A stretch of 64,000 bases of DNA from Mesorhizobium_L sp035547755 (GCA_035547755.1 DASZUG010000017.1:1-64000); one strand, 5' to 3'. Positions 1 through 8,473 are shown, counted from the stretch's first letter. Notes: a model not told the origin generated them from the letters alone. Numbers and translations: made by a program.

Positions 1-145
1 CACCGAGATGGTGATGCCGGGCGACAATGTGACGATGGATGTCGAACTGATCGTGCCGATCGCGATGGAAGAGCGCCTGCGCTTCGCCATCCGCGAAGGC
101 GGCCGCACCGTCGGCGCCGGCGTCGTCATCTCGATCACGGAATAA
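1..145 (+). CDS. tuf: Elongation factor Tu, C-terminal end (partial)
   Basis: Only the last 47 codons are in the window; the reading frame enters at base 2 and stops with TAA at 143-145. The translated tail contains the domain-3 signature MVMPGDNVTM and ends in GRTVGAGVVISITE, which is characteristic of EF-Tu. The protein delivers aminoacyl-tRNA to the ribosome as a GTP complex. Its position directly upstream of rpsJ is the usual str-S10 junction in alphaproteobacteria. The start and GTPase domain lie outside the window. Confidence 0.97.
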   Translation, partial: TEMVMPGDNVTMDVELIVPIAMEERLRFAIREGGRTVGAGVVISITE

Positions 146-206
146 GAAGGTCAAATCCGGTGCGGGACGGGCAGGGGCTCGTCCCGACGGATAAAGGAAG
201 CGACGC

Positions 207-515
207 ATGAACGGACAGAATATCCGCATCCGCCTGAAGGCGTTTGATCATCGGGTGCTCGATGCTTCGACGCGCGAGATCGTGTCGACGGCAAAGCGTA
301 CGGGAGCCAATGTTCGCGGCCCCATCCCGCTGCCGACCCGCATCGAGAAGTTCACGGTCAACCGGTCGCCTCACATCGACAAGAAGAGCCGCGAGCAGTT
401 CGAGATGCGGACACACAAGCGGCTCCTCGACATCGTCGATCCGACGCCGCAGACGGTCGACGCGCTGATGAAGCTCGATCTGGCTGCCGGGGTGGACGTC
501 GAAATCAAGCTCTGA
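207..515 (+). CDS. rpsJ: 30S ribosomal protein S10
   Basis: 102 residues, the normal S10 length. It begins MNGQNIRIRLKAFDH and carries the conserved IPLPTRIEKFTVNRSPH loop that reaches into the 30S head. S10 is also NusE, a partner of NusB/NusG in antitermination. First gene of the S10 cluster here, 61 bases after tuf; AAGGAAG lies 8-9 bases before the ATG. Confidence 0.97.
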   Translation: MNGQNIRIRLKAFDHRVLDASTREIVSTAKRTGANVRGPIPLPTRIEKFTVNRSPHIDKKSREQFEMRTHKRLLDIVDPTPQTVDALMKLDLAAGVDVEIKL

Positions 516-621
516 GCGAGCAACAAGTGGCGAGAAGGGGCGAAGCCCCGGCAGGAAACTCGCACAAAGCGACATGAGCCCGAAGGAACTCCCGAAGGCT
601 CCTCTGAAGGAAGATGAACCG

Positions 622-1332
622 ATGCGTTCAGGTGTAATTGCACAGAAGATGGGAATGACCCGCATCTATAATGATGCCGGCGAGCATGTCCCTGTCACCG
701 TTCTCCGGATGGAGAATTGCCAGGTGGTGGCGCAGCGCACCCAGGAGAAGAACGGCTATACGGCGGTCCAGCTCGGTGTCGGGCTGGCCAAGGTGAAAAA
801 CACCTCGAAGGCGCTCCGCGGTCACTTCGCGAAAGCCACGGTCGAGCCCAAGGCAAAGCTTGCCGAGTTCCGCGTTTCGCCCGAGAACATGCTGGATGTC
901 GGCGTGGAGTTGACTGCCGAGCATTTCGTTGCCGGCCAGAAGGTCGATGTGACCGGCACCTCGATCGGCAAGGGCTTCCAGGGCGTCATCAAGCGGCACA
1001 ATTTCGGTGGCGGCCGCGCGACGCATGGTAACTCGGTGTCGCACAGGACGCACGGCTCGACCGGCCAGCGCCAGGATCCGGGCAAGGTGTTCAAGGGCAA
1101 GAAGATGGCCGGCCACATGGGCGATGTCCGTGTGACGACGCAGAATGTGGAAGTGGTTTCGACTGATGTGGAGCGCGGCCTGATCCTGATCCGCGGTTCG
1201 GTTCCGGGCGCAAAGGGCGCCTGGATCATGGTCCGCGACGCGGTGAAGGCCGATCTTCCGAAGGACGCGCCGAAGCCGGCAGCGATCCGTGCTTCGAAAG
1301 AAGCCGCACCGGCGAATGAGGGAGCCGAATAA
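622..1332 (+). CDS. rplC: 50S ribosomal protein L3
   Basis: 236 residues from the ATG at 622, which is preceded by GGAAG and begins MRSGVIAQKMGMTR as in other alphaproteobacterial L3 proteins. A longer in-frame start at 574 would add 16 residues with no family support. The central glycine-rich extension (HGNSVSHRTHGSTGQ and the following KVFKGKKMAGHMG) is the loop that reaches toward the peptidyl-transferase centre. The C-terminus carries an Ala/Lys-rich tail common in this order. The stop codon abuts the rplD ATG. Confidence 0.96.
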   Translation: MRSGVIAQKMGMTRIYNDAGEHVPVTVLRMENCQVVAQRTQEKNGYTAVQLGVGLAKVKNTSKALRGHFAKATVEPKAKLAEFRVSPENMLDVGVELTAEHFVAGQKVDVTGTSIGKGFQGVIKRHNFGGGRATHGNSVSHRTHGSTGQRQDPGKVFKGKKMAGHMGDVRVTTQNVEVVSTDVERGLILIRGSVPGAKGAWIMVRDAVKADLPKDAPKPAAIRASKEAAPANEGAE

Positions 1333-1953
1333 ATGGACATCAAGGTAACGACCCTCGCCGGCAAGGATGCGGGCAAGCTGGAAATCTCCGACGGGATTTT
1401 CGCGCTCGACCCCCGTGAGGACATTTTGCAGCGCGTCGTGCGCTGGCAGCTGGCCAAAAAGCAGCAGGGCACACATCAGTCGCAGACCCGCGCGGACGTT
1501 TCCCGCACCGGCGCGAAGATGTACAAGCAGAAGGGTACGGGCCGCGCCCGTCACTCCTCCGCCCGCGCGCCGCAGTTCCGCGGCGGCGGCAAGGCGCATG
1601 GCCCGGTCGCGCGCGACCATTCGCACGACCTGCCGAAGAAGGTTCGGGCGCTCGGCCTGAAGCATGCCCTCTCGGCGAAGGCGAAGGCGGCGAACCTGAT
1701 CATCATCGATGATCTGGCTCTCGGCGAGGCAAAGACGAAGGCGCTTGCCGCGAGTTTCGCGTCTCTCGGCCTCACCAACGCACTGATGATCGGCGGCGTC
1801 GAGCTTGACCGGAATTTCAGGCACGCCGCCGCCAACATCCCGAACATCGACGTGCTGCCGGTCCAAGGCATCAACGTCTACGACATTCTGCGCCGGAACA
1901 CGCTGGTCCTCTCCAAGTCCGCTGTCGAGGCCCTCGAGGAGCGGTTCAAATGA
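1333..1953 (+). CDS. rplD: 50S ribosomal protein L4
   Basis: 206 residues. Contains the L4 hallmark GTGRARHSSARAPQFRGGG (about residues 62-80), the loop lining the exit tunnel. The ATG follows the rplC TAA without a spacer; the Shine-Dalgarno GAGGGAG lies inside the end of rplC at 1316-1322. In E. coli L4 represses its own operon; no corresponding leader can be shown here because the operon promoter is not identifiable in the window. Confidence 0.96.
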   Translation: MDIKVTTLAGKDAGKLEISDGIFALDPREDILQRVVRWQLAKKQQGTHQSQTRADVSRTGAKMYKQKGTGRARHSSARAPQFRGGGKAHGPVARDHSHDLPKKVRALGLKHALSAKAKAANLIIIDDLALGEAKTKALAASFASLGLTNALMIGGVELDRNFRHAAANIPNIDVLPVQGINVYDILRRNTLVLSKSAVEALEERFK

Positions 1954-2243
1954 CGGACCTTCGCCACTACGACGTAATCGTCAGCCCCGCCATCACCGAG
2001 AAGTCGACGATGGCGTCGGAAGTCAACCAGGTGGTCTTCAATGTTGCGAAGAAGGCCTCGAAGCCGGAAATCAAGGCGGCCGTCGAAGCGCTTTTCGGCG
2101 TCAAGGTGATGGCCGTGAACACGCTCGTCCGCAAAGGCAAGGTGAAGCGTTTCCGCGGCACCGCCGGACGGCAGAGCGACGTCAAGAAGGCTATCGTGAC
2201 GCTGGCGGAAGGCCAGTCGATCGACGTGGCGACAGGCCTCTGA
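1950..2243 (+). CDS. rplW: 50S ribosomal protein L23
   Basis: 97 residues, typical length. Motifs SPAITEKSTM near the N-terminus and VLVRKGKVKRFRG-like core (TLVRKGKVKRFRGTAGR) identify L23, the tunnel-exit docking site for trigger factor and SRP. Starts in a 4-base ATGA overlap with the rplD stop, implying translational coupling. Confidence 0.96.
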   Translation: MTDLRHYDVIVSPAITEKSTMASEVNQVVFNVAKKASKPEIKAAVEALFGVKVMAVNTLVRKGKVKRFRGTAGRQSDVKKAIVTLAEGQSIDVATGL

Positions 2244-2262
2244 GAAGCCCGAGGATATTGGT

Positions 2263-3096
2263 ATGGCACTCAAGACATATAATCCGGTGACGCCAGGCCA
2301 GCGACAGCTGGTCATTGTCGACCGTTCAGGGCTCTACAAGGGCAAGCCGGTCAAAGGCTTGACCGAGGGTTTGACCTCGTCGGGCGGCCGCAACAATTAC
2401 GGCCGCATCACGGCCCGCTTCCAGGGTGGCGGCCACAAGCGGACCTATCGTCGTGTCGATTTCAAGCGCACGAAGTTCGGCGTGTCGGCGACGGTCGAGC
2501 GTCTGGAATACGATCCGAACCGCACGGCCTTCATTGCCCTCATCAAATACGAGGACGGCGAGCTTTCCTATATTCTGGCTCCGCAGCGCTTGACGGTCGG
2601 CGATGTGGTCATTGCCGACGAGAACGCCGATGTGAAGCCGGGCAATGCGATGCGGCTTTCCTCGATGCCGGTCGGAACCATCGTCCACAATGTCGAGCTG
2701 AAGCCCGGCAAGGGCGGTCAGATCGCGCGTTCCGCCGGAACCTATGCGCAGCTCGTCGGCCGTGACCAGGGCATGGCTATCCTGCGCCTCAATTCAGGCG
2801 AGCAGCGCATGGTGCACGGCTCCTGCCTTGCCACCGTCGGCGCCGTCTCGAACCCGGACCACGGCAACATCAATCTCGGCAAGGCCGGCCGCAAGCGCTG
2901 GTTGGGCAAGCGCCCGCACAATCGCGGCGTGACGATGAACCCGGTCGACCACCCGCATGGCGGCGGCGAAGGCCGTACCTCCGGCGGCCGTCATCCGGTT
3001 ACGCCCTGGGGCAAGCCGACCAAGGGCAAGAAGACGCGGTCCAACAAGCAGACCGACAAGTTCATCATGCGCTCGCGCCATCAGCGCAAGAGCTAA
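2263..3096 (+). CDS. rplB: 50S ribosomal protein L2
   Basis: 277 residues. Carries the diagnostic NPVDHPHGGGEGRTSGGRHP segment near the C-terminus, including the conserved histidine close to the peptidyl-transferase centre, and the RNA-binding SH3/OB core with NNYGRITARFQGGGHKRTYR. It is required for subunit association and peptidyl transfer. Nineteen bases separate it from rplW. Confidence 0.97.
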   Translation: MALKTYNPVTPGQRQLVIVDRSGLYKGKPVKGLTEGLTSSGGRNNYGRITARFQGGGHKRTYRRVDFKRTKFGVSATVERLEYDPNRTAFIALIKYEDGELSYILAPQRLTVGDVVIADENADVKPGNAMRLSSMPVGTIVHNVELKPGKGGQIARSAGTYAQLVGRDQGMAILRLNSGEQRMVHGSCLATVGAVSNPDHGNINLGKAGRKRWLGKRPHNRGVTMNPVDHPHGGGEGRTSGGRHPVTPWGKPTKGKKTRSNKQTDKFIMRSRHQRKS

Positions 3097-3112
3097 AGAG
3101 AGGTAGTCAGAC

Positions 3113-3391
3113 GTGTCCCGTTCAGTTTGGAAAGGCCCGTTCGTCGACGGCTTTCTCTTGAAGAAGGCCGACAAGGTGCGCGAGGGCGGCCGCAACGAGG
3201 TGATCAAGATGTGGAGCCGGCGCTCCACCATCCTGCCGCAGTTCGTCGGCCTGACCTTCGGCGTCTATAACGGCCAGAAGCACATTCCTGTGTCCGTTTC
3301 CGAGGACATGGTGGGTCACAAATTCGGCGAGTTCGCGCCGACCCGCACCTATTACGGCCACGGCGCGGACAAGAAGGCGAAGAGGAAGTAA
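3113..3391 (+). CDS. rpsS: 30S ribosomal protein S19
   Basis: 92 residues starting at a GTG (3113), preceded by AGAGAGG. The sequence SRSVWKGPFVDGFLLKK is the S19 N-terminus and GHKFGEFAPTRTY the conserved C-terminal part. It binds 16S rRNA in the head together with S13. Two bases separate its stop from rplV. Confidence 0.96.
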   Translation: MSRSVWKGPFVDGFLLKKADKVREGGRNEVIKMWSRRSTILPQFVGLTFGVYNGQKHIPVSVSEDMVGHKFGEFAPTRTYYGHGADKKAKRK

Positions 3392-3393
3392 CA

Positions 3394-3783
3394 ATGGGCA
3401 AGCCCAAAGCTCCCCGGCGGCTGGACGACAACGAAGCGCGCGCGGTGCTGCGCACGATCCGCATCAGCCCGCAGAAGCTGAACCTCGTGGCTCAGCTCAT
3501 CCGCGGCAAGAAGGTCGCCGCCGCGCTCGCCGATCTCGAATTCTCGCGCAAGCGGATCGCCGGCACGGTCAGGAAGACGCTGGAATCGGCGATCGCCAAT
3601 GCCGAGAACAATCATGATCTCGATGTCGACGCGCTGGTCGTCGCCGAGGCTTATGTCGGCAAGTCGATCGTCATGAAGCGCTTCCACAGCAGGGGCCGTG
3701 GCCGCGCCAGCCGGATCGAGAAGCCGTTTTCGCACCTGACCATCGTGGTCAGGGAAGTCGAAGAGAAAGTGGAGGCCGCCTGA
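3394..3783 (+). CDS. rplV: 50S ribosomal protein L22
   Basis: 129 residues. The segment RTIRISPQKLNLVAQLIRG and the beta-hairpin GRGRASRIEKPFSHLTIVV identify L22, whose hairpin lines the nascent-peptide tunnel. The stop and the rpsC start share one base (TGATG at 3781-3785). Confidence 0.96.
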   Translation: MGKPKAPRRLDDNEARAVLRTIRISPQKLNLVAQLIRGKKVAAALADLEFSRKRIAGTVRKTLESAIANAENNHDLDVDALVVAEAYVGKSIVMKRFHSRGRGRASRIEKPFSHLTIVVREVEEKVEAA

Positions 3784-4487
3784 TGGGCCAGAAAGTCAAT
3801 CCAGTCGGGCTGCGCCTCGGCATCAACCGCACCTGGGATTCGCGCTGGTTCGCGAATACCGGCGAGTACGGAAAGCTGCTGCACGAGGACATCAAGATCC
3901 GCAAATATCTGGAGAAGGAGCTGAAGCAGGCCGCCATCTCCAAGATCGTGATCGAGCGCCCGCACAAGAAGTGCCGCGTGACGATCCATTCGGCCCGTCC
4001 CGGCCTCATCATCGGCAAGAAGGGCGCCGACATCGAGAAGCTGCGCCGCAAGCTGACCGAGATGACGAAGGCGGATACCAGCCTCAACATCGTCGAGGTG
4101 AGGAAGCCGGAGATCGACGCGACGCTGGTCGCCCAGTCGATCGCGCAGCAGCTCGAGCGCCGCGTCGCGTTCCGCCGCGCTATGAAGCGCGCGGTGCAGT
4201 CGGCCATGCGTCTCGGCGCGGAAGGCATCCGCATCAATTGCTCGGGCCGGCTCGGCGGCGCGGAAATCGCGCGCATGGAATGGTATCGCGAGGGACGCGT
4301 GCCGCTTCATACGCTGCGCGCCGATGTCGATTACGGCACGGCGACGGCGGAGACGGCCTACGGCACCTGCGGCGTCAAGGTCTGGGTGTTCAAGGGCGAG
4401 ATCCTTGAACATGACCCGATGGCCTCGGAACGCCGCGCGGTCGAGGGCGATCACAGCCAGGGCGCGCGCCGCCGCGAGAACGCCTGA
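3783..4487 (+). CDS. rpsC: 30S ribosomal protein S3
   Basis: 234 residues. N-terminal MGQKVNPVGLRLGINRTWDS, a KH domain with the GxxG-type loop LIIGKKGADIEKL near residues 76-88, and the C-terminal S3 domain (GAEIARMEWYREGRVPLHTL). Sits at the mRNA entry tunnel and contributes to helicase activity. Overlaps rplV by one base. Confidence 0.97.
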   Translation: MGQKVNPVGLRLGINRTWDSRWFANTGEYGKLLHEDIKIRKYLEKELKQAAISKIVIERPHKKCRVTIHSARPGLIIGKKGADIEKLRRKLTEMTKADTSLNIVEVRKPEIDATLVAQSIAQQLERRVAFRRAMKRAVQSAMRLGAEGIRINCSGRLGGAEIARMEWYREGRVPLHTLRADVDYGTATAETAYGTCGVKVWVFKGEILEHDPMASERRAVEGDHSQGARRRENA

Positions 4488-4515
4488 GGGCGGAAGGATT
4501 TCGGAGTAACACAAG

Positions 4516-4929
4516 ATGCTGCAGCCAAAGCGCACGACCTACCGCAAGCAGTTCAAGGGCCGTATCCACGGCGTCGCGAAGGGCGGGACCGATCTGAACT
4601 TCGGCGCCTTCGGTTTGAAGGCGCTCGAGCCGAACAGGGTGACGGCGCGCGAGATCGAAGCGGCGCGCCGCGCCATCACGCGCGAAATGAAGCGCCAGGG
4701 CAGGGTGTGGATCCGCATTTTCCCGGACGTCCCCGTTACCTCGAAGCCGACCGAAGTGCGTATGGGCAAGGGCAAGGGCGCGGTCGATTACTGGGCCTGC
4801 CGCGTCAAGCCCGGCCGCATCATGTTCGAGCTGGACGGCGTCAGCGAGGACGTTGCGCGCGAGGCGCTTCGCCTCGGCGCGGCGAAGCTCTCGGTCAGGA
4901 CGCGCTTCGTCCAGCGCATTGCGGAATAG
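4516..4929 (+). CDS. rplP: 50S ribosomal protein L16
   Basis: 137 residues beginning MLQPKRTTYRKQFKGRIHG, with the conserved MGKGKGAVDYWACRVKPGRI core. L16 organises the aminoacyl-tRNA site of the large subunit. Preceded by GGAG 9 bases before the ATG. Confidence 0.97.
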   Translation: MLQPKRTTYRKQFKGRIHGVAKGGTDLNFGAFGLKALEPNRVTAREIEAARRAITREMKRQGRVWIRIFPDVPVTSKPTEVRMGKGKGAVDYWACRVKPGRIMFELDGVSEDVAREALRLGAAKLSVRTRFVQRIAE

Positions 4930-4943
4930 GAAAGTCGATCGCC

Positions 4944-5144
4944 ATGAAGACCGATGAAGCCCGGGGCATGACCCCAGACCAGTTGAACGACGAACTCGCC
5001 AAGCTGAAGAAGGAGCAGTTCAACCTGCGCTTCCAGAAGGCGACGGGTCAGCTCGAGAAGACGGCGCGTGTCCGGCAGGTTCGCCGCGACATCGCGCGCA
5101 TCAAGACCATTGCCGCCGAGCGTGCGGCAGGCAAGAAGGCGTAA
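4944..5144 (+). CDS. rpmC: 50S ribosomal protein L29
   Basis: 66 residues from the ATG at 4944 (MKTDEARGMTPDQLNDEL), preceded by GGAAAG. The helical pair with KEQFNLRFQKATGQLE and RVRQVRRDIARIKT is typical of L29, which sits beside L23 at the tunnel exit. The open frame extends upstream into rplP but the family length supports this start. Confidence 0.95.
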   Translation: MKTDEARGMTPDQLNDELAKLKKEQFNLRFQKATGQLEKTARVRQVRRDIARIKTIAAERAAGKKA

Positions 5145-5155
5145 AGGACGAGACC

Positions 5156-5398
5156 ATGCCAAAGCGCATCCTGCAGGGCACAGTCGTAAGCGACAAGAAC
5201 GACAAGACGGTTGTGGTCGATGTCGAGCGTCGCTTCACGCATCCGGTGATGAAGAAGACCGTGCGCCTGACGAAAAAGTACCAGGCGCATGACGAGACGA
5301 ACGCGCACAAGGTGGGCGACATCGTCTTCATCCAGGAATGCGCGCCGATCTCGCGCCGCAAGCGCTGGACGGTGATCACCGAAGAGCAGGCGCAATAA
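5156..5398 (+). CDS. rpsQ: 30S ribosomal protein S17
   Basis: 80 residues, OB fold. MPKRILQGTVVSDKNDKTVV and the RRFTHPVMKKTVRLTKKY segment are diagnostic. It binds 16S rRNA early in 30S assembly. Followed by a 64-base spacer with a GC-rich hairpin, the first larger gap in the cluster. Confidence 0.96.
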   Translation: MPKRILQGTVVSDKNDKTVVVDVERRFTHPVMKKTVRLTKKYQAHDETNAHKVGDIVFIQECAPISRRKRWTVITEEQAQ

Positions 5399-5414
5399 CA
5401 ACAGTCATAACATG

Positions 5415-5440
5415 CCGGGGAGGGCGATCGTCCCCTCCGG
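5415..5440 (+). other. GC-rich hairpin between rpsQ and rplN
   Basis: CCGGGGAGGG at 5415-5424 and CCCCTCCGG at 5432-5440 flank CGATCG and can pair as an imperfect stem (GGAGG with CCTCC plus outer CC/GG around a small bulge). There is no T-tract, so it is unlikely to be a full terminator. It could be an RNA-processing site or a mild attenuator at the S10/spc boundary. Function is inference. Confidence 0.4.
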
Positions 5441-5462
5441 AGAAAGATAAAGGCGGCCAGTC

Positions 5463-5831
5463 ATGATTCAGATGCAAACAAACCTCGACGTCGCTGACAA
5501 TTCCGGCGCCCGTCGTGTCATGTGCATCAAGGTGCTGGGCGGTTCGAAGCGGAAATACGCTTCCGTCGGCGACATCATCGTGGTGTCGATCAAGGAAGCC
5601 ATTCCGCGCGGCCGCGTCAAGAAGGGCGACGTGATGAAGGCGGTCGTGGTGCGTACGGCCAAGGATATCCGCCGGCCCGACGGCAGCGTCATCCGCTTCG
5701 ACAAGAACGCAGCCGTTCTGGTCGACAACAAGAAAGAGCCGATCGGCACGCGTATCTTCGGACCGGTTCCGCGCGAATTGCGCGCCAAGAACCACATGAA
5801 GATCATCTCGCTTGCGCCGGAAGTGCTGTAA
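5463..5831 (+). CDS. rplN: 50S ribosomal protein L14
   Basis: 122 residues, the invariant L14 length. MIQMQTNLDVADNSGARRVM and the C-terminal MKIISLAPEVL are diagnostic. It forms an intersubunit bridge next to L19. In E. coli this gene starts the spc operon; here the 64-base gap to rpsQ is consistent with the same boundary. Confidence 0.97.
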   Translation: MIQMQTNLDVADNSGARRVMCIKVLGGSKRKYASVGDIIVVSIKEAIPRGRVKKGDVMKAVVVRTAKDIRRPDGSVIRFDKNAAVLVDNKKEPIGTRIFGPVPRELRAKNHMKIISLAPEVL

Positions 5832-5843
5832 GGAGCCGGAAGA

Positions 5844-6158
5844 ATGCAGAAGATCAAGAAAGGCGACAAGGTCGTCGTCCTTGCCGGCAAGGACAAGGGC
5901 CGCACCGGCGAAGTGCTCTCCGTCGCGCCGAAGGATAGCAAGGCCGTCGTGCGCGGGATCAACCTGGTGCGTCGTCATCAGCGTCAGACGCAGAGCCAGG
6001 AAGGCGGCATCATGACCAAGGAAGCGCCGATCCATCTGTCCAATCTGGCTATCGCCGATCCGAAGGACGGAAAGCCGACCCGCGTCGGGTTCACGGTCCA
6101 GAAGGACGGCCGCAAGGTTAGGGTCGCGAAGCGCTCTGGAGAAACGATCGATGGCTAA
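5844..6158 (+). CDS. rplX: 50S ribosomal protein L24
   Basis: 104 residues with the KOW motif GDKVVVLAGKDKGRTGEVLS at the N-terminus and the NLVRRHQRQTQSQEGGI loop. It is an assembly initiator protein of the 50S subunit. Overlaps the start of rplE by 8 bases. Confidence 0.96.
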   Translation: MQKIKKGDKVVVLAGKDKGRTGEVLSVAPKDSKAVVRGINLVRRHQRQTQSQEGGIMTKEAPIHLSNLAIADPKDGKPTRVGFTVQKDGRKVRVAKRSGETIDG

Positions 6159-6708
6159 GACCGATTACGAGCCGCGGCTCAAGAAGAAATACAACACCGA
6201 TATCCGCAAGGCGCTTCTCGAGCAGTTCAAGTACGAGAACGAGATGCAGGTGCCGCGCATCGACAAGATCGTCATCAATATGGGCGTGGGCGAAGCGACG
6301 GCGGATTCCAAGAAGCCGTCGGTGGCGGCCGAGGATCTGGCGCTGATCGCCGGCCAGAAGGCGATCGTCACGAAGGCGCGCAATTCCATCGCCGGCTTCA
6401 AGGTGCGCGAGAACATGCCGATCGGCGCCAAGGTGACGCTGCGCAAGGATCGCATGTACGAGTTCCTCGATCGGCTGATCACGGTCGCGCTGCCGCGCGT
6501 CCGCGACTTCCGGGGCTTGAACCCCAAGAGCTTCGATGGCCGCGGCAATTTCGCCATGGGCATCAAGGAGCACATCGTGTTCCCCGAGATCAACTACGAC
6601 AAGGTCGACCAGATCTGGGGAATGGACATCATCGTTTGTACGACCGCCAAGACGGATGACGAGGCCCGGGCGCTGCTCAAGGCCTTCAACTTCCCCTTCC
6701 GGCAGTAA
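6151..6708 (+). CDS. rplE: 50S ribosomal protein L5
   Basis: 185 residues. Conserved blocks KIVINMGVGEA, ARNSIAGFKVRENMPIGAKV and the C-terminal INYDKVDQIWGMDIIVCTTA define L5, a 5S rRNA-binding protein that contacts the P-site tRNA. ATG lies inside the end of rplX, with GGAG 6 bases upstream. Confidence 0.97.
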   Translation: MAKTDYEPRLKKKYNTDIRKALLEQFKYENEMQVPRIDKIVINMGVGEATADSKKPSVAAEDLALIAGQKAIVTKARNSIAGFKVRENMPIGAKVTLRKDRMYEFLDRLITVALPRVRDFRGLNPKSFDGRGNFAMGIKEHIVFPEINYDKVDQIWGMDIIVCTTAKTDDEARALLKAFNFPFRQ

Positions 6709-6734
6709 CGGCAGGCGAGCACAAGGAACAGACT

Positions 6735-7040
6735 ATGGCAAAGACCAGTTCAGTCGAAAAGAACAATCGCCGCCGCAAGACCGTCCAGCGGCTTGCCGGC
6801 AAGCGCAAGGCGCTGAAGGCGGTGATCATGAACCAGGAGCTTCCGATGGAAGAGCGCTTCCGCGCCCAGCTGAAGCTCGCCGCCCTGCCGCGCAATTCGG
6901 CCGCGGTTCGCATCCGCAACCGCTGCGAGGTGACGGGCCGTCCGCGCGCCTACTACCGCAAGCTGAAGATGTCGCGTATTGCGCTGCGTGAGCTGGGTTC
7001 GCTCGGGCTGGTTCCCGGCCTGGTCAAGTCGAGCTGGTAA
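6735..7040 (+). CDS. rpsN: 30S ribosomal protein S14, zinc-free form
   Basis: 101 residues, the long S14 type. The C-terminal part NRCEVTGRPRAYYRKLKMSR has a single cysteine instead of the CxxC pairs of the zinc-binding S14, so this is the C-minus paralogue that does not need zinc. It binds the 30S head next to S3 and S10. Confidence 0.96.
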   Translation: MAKTSSVEKNNRRRKTVQRLAGKRKALKAVIMNQELPMEERFRAQLKLAALPRNSAAVRIRNRCEVTGRPRAYYRKLKMSRIALRELGSLGLVPGLVKSSW

Positions 7041-7052
7041 GGAGGATAAATT

Positions 7053-7451
7053 ATGTCCGTGAACGATCCTCTCGGCGATATGCTGACCCGTATCCGCAAC
7101 GCACTTGGTCGCCGGAAGAACACGGTTTCCACCCCGGCCTCCAAGCTGCGGGCCCGCGTTCTCGATGTGATGAAGGCGGAAGGCTATATCCGCGACTACA
7201 GCCAGGTCGATTACGACAATGGCAAGTCGGAAATCGAGATCGAGCTGAAATACGCCGAAGGCGGCCCGGTGATCCGTGAGATCTCCCGCGTCTCCAAGCC
7301 CGGCCGGCGGGTCTATGTGTCGGTCAAGTCGATCCCGCAGGTCGCCAACGGCCTCGGCATCTCCATTCTTTCGACGCCGAAGGGCGTGATGGCCGACCAC
7401 GAAGCGCGTGAGCAGAACGTGGGCGGCGAGGTTCTCTGTCAGATCTTCTGA
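7053..7451 (+). CDS. rpsH: 30S ribosomal protein S8
   Basis: 132 residues. Opening MSVNDPLGDMLTRIRNALGR and the RNA-binding C-terminal GISILSTPKGVMADHEA identify S8. It binds helix 21 of 16S rRNA; in E. coli it represses spc translation, but no matching mRNA structure was evaluated here. AAGGAGGA precedes the ATG by 6 bases, a strong Shine-Dalgarno. Confidence 0.97.
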   Translation: MSVNDPLGDMLTRIRNALGRRKNTVSTPASKLRARVLDVMKAEGYIRDYSQVDYDNGKSEIEIELKYAEGGPVIREISRVSKPGRRVYVSVKSIPQVANGLGISILSTPKGVMADHEAREQNVGGEVLCQIF

Positions 7452-7486
7452 TCGGGCAGGGCAAGAAAAGTAACGAGGACAAAAAG

Positions 7487-8020
7487 ATGTCTCGTATTGG
7501 AAAAAAGCCGGTTGCGGTGCCTCAGGGCGTGACGGCGACCGTGAACGGCCAGACGGTTACAGCCAAGGGACCGAAGGGCGAGTTGAAATTCGTTGTCAAC
7601 GACGAGGTCTTGGTCAAGCTGGAAAACGGCGAGATCAAGGTCGATCCGCGCGATCAGTCGAAGACGGCGCGCTCCAAATGGGGCATGTCGCGGACGCAGA
7701 TCGTCAATATTCTGGCAGGGGTCAAGAATGGCTTCGAGAAGCGGCTCGAGATCAACGGCGTCGGCTATCGCGCGGCGATGCAGGGCAAGAACCTGCAATT
7801 GTCGCTCGGCTACAGCCATGACGTGGTCTACGAGACGCCGCAGGGTGTGACGATCGTCGTGCCGAAGCCGACGGAGATCGTCGTCAGCGGTTCCGACAAG
7901 CAGGTCGTCGGTCAGGTCGCTGCGGAGATCCGCAAGTTCCGCGGCCCGGAGCCCTATAAGGGCAAGGGCGTGAAATATGCCGACGAGCGCATCGTGCGCA
8001 AGGAAGGCAAGAAGAAGTAA
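7487..8020 (+). CDS. rplF: 50S ribosomal protein L6
   Basis: 177 residues with the two L6 repeats; start MSRIGKKPVAVPQGV and C-terminal GPEPYKGKGVKYADERIVRK are diagnostic. It lies near the GTPase-associated centre. A hairpin-forming repeat fills the 84 bases before rplR. Confidence 0.97.
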   Translation: MSRIGKKPVAVPQGVTATVNGQTVTAKGPKGELKFVVNDEVLVKLENGEIKVDPRDQSKTARSKWGMSRTQIVNILAGVKNGFEKRLEINGVGYRAAMQGKNLQLSLGYSHDVVYETPQGVTIVVPKPTEIVVSGSDKQVVGQVAAEIRKFRGPEPYKGKGVKYADERIVRKEGKKK

Positions 8021-8024
8021 AGAC

Positions 8025-8086
<62 letters not shown>

Positions 8087-8104
8087 TCAGTTAGGGAAAT
8101 GACC

Positions 8105-8464
8105 ATGGTTTCCAAGGTATCCGTCAAACGCCGTTCCTTCCGGGTTCGCCGCCAGCTTCGCGCGGTCAATACGGAGCGTCCCAGGCTGTCGATCTATCGC
8201 TCGGGCAAGAACATCTATGCCCAGGTGATCGATGACAAGAAGGGGCATACGCTGGCTGCCGCCTCGACGCTCGACAAGGATCTGAAGGCCAACCTGAAGA
8301 CGGGCGCCGACACCGCCGCCGCCGCCGCCGTTGGCAAGCTCATCGCGGAGCGTGCATCCAAGGCCGGCGTCAAGGAAGTCGTCTTCGACCGTGGCGCCTA
8401 CATCTATCACGGCCGCGTCAAGGCGCTGGCCGATGCCGCGCGCGAGGGCGGACTGAGCTTCTAA
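8105..8464 (+). CDS. rplR: 50S ribosomal protein L18
   Basis: 119 residues from the ATG at 8105, chosen because AGGG sits 9 bases upstream; in-frame ATGs at 8099 and 8075 are alternatives, the latter lying at the edge of the repeat. PRLSIYRSGKNIYAQVIDD and the C-terminal YIYHGRVKALADAAREGGL are diagnostic of L18, which with L5 binds 5S rRNA. The first about 12 residues (VSKVSVKRRSF) differ from the usual ASPKE-type N-terminus of relatives. Confidence 0.93.
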   Translation: MVSKVSVKRRSFRVRRQLRAVNTERPRLSIYRSGKNIYAQVIDDKKGHTLAAASTLDKDLKANLKTGADTAAAAAVGKLIAERASKAGVKEVVFDRGAYIYHGRVKALADAAREGGLSF

Positions 8465-8473
8465 GGGTGAATA

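Noticed and set aside
6735..7040. S14 as a zinc-responsive duplicate
   Set aside because: It is in the standard spc position; the zinc-free form is the normal S14 of alphaproteobacteria, so no zinc-limitation system is implied.
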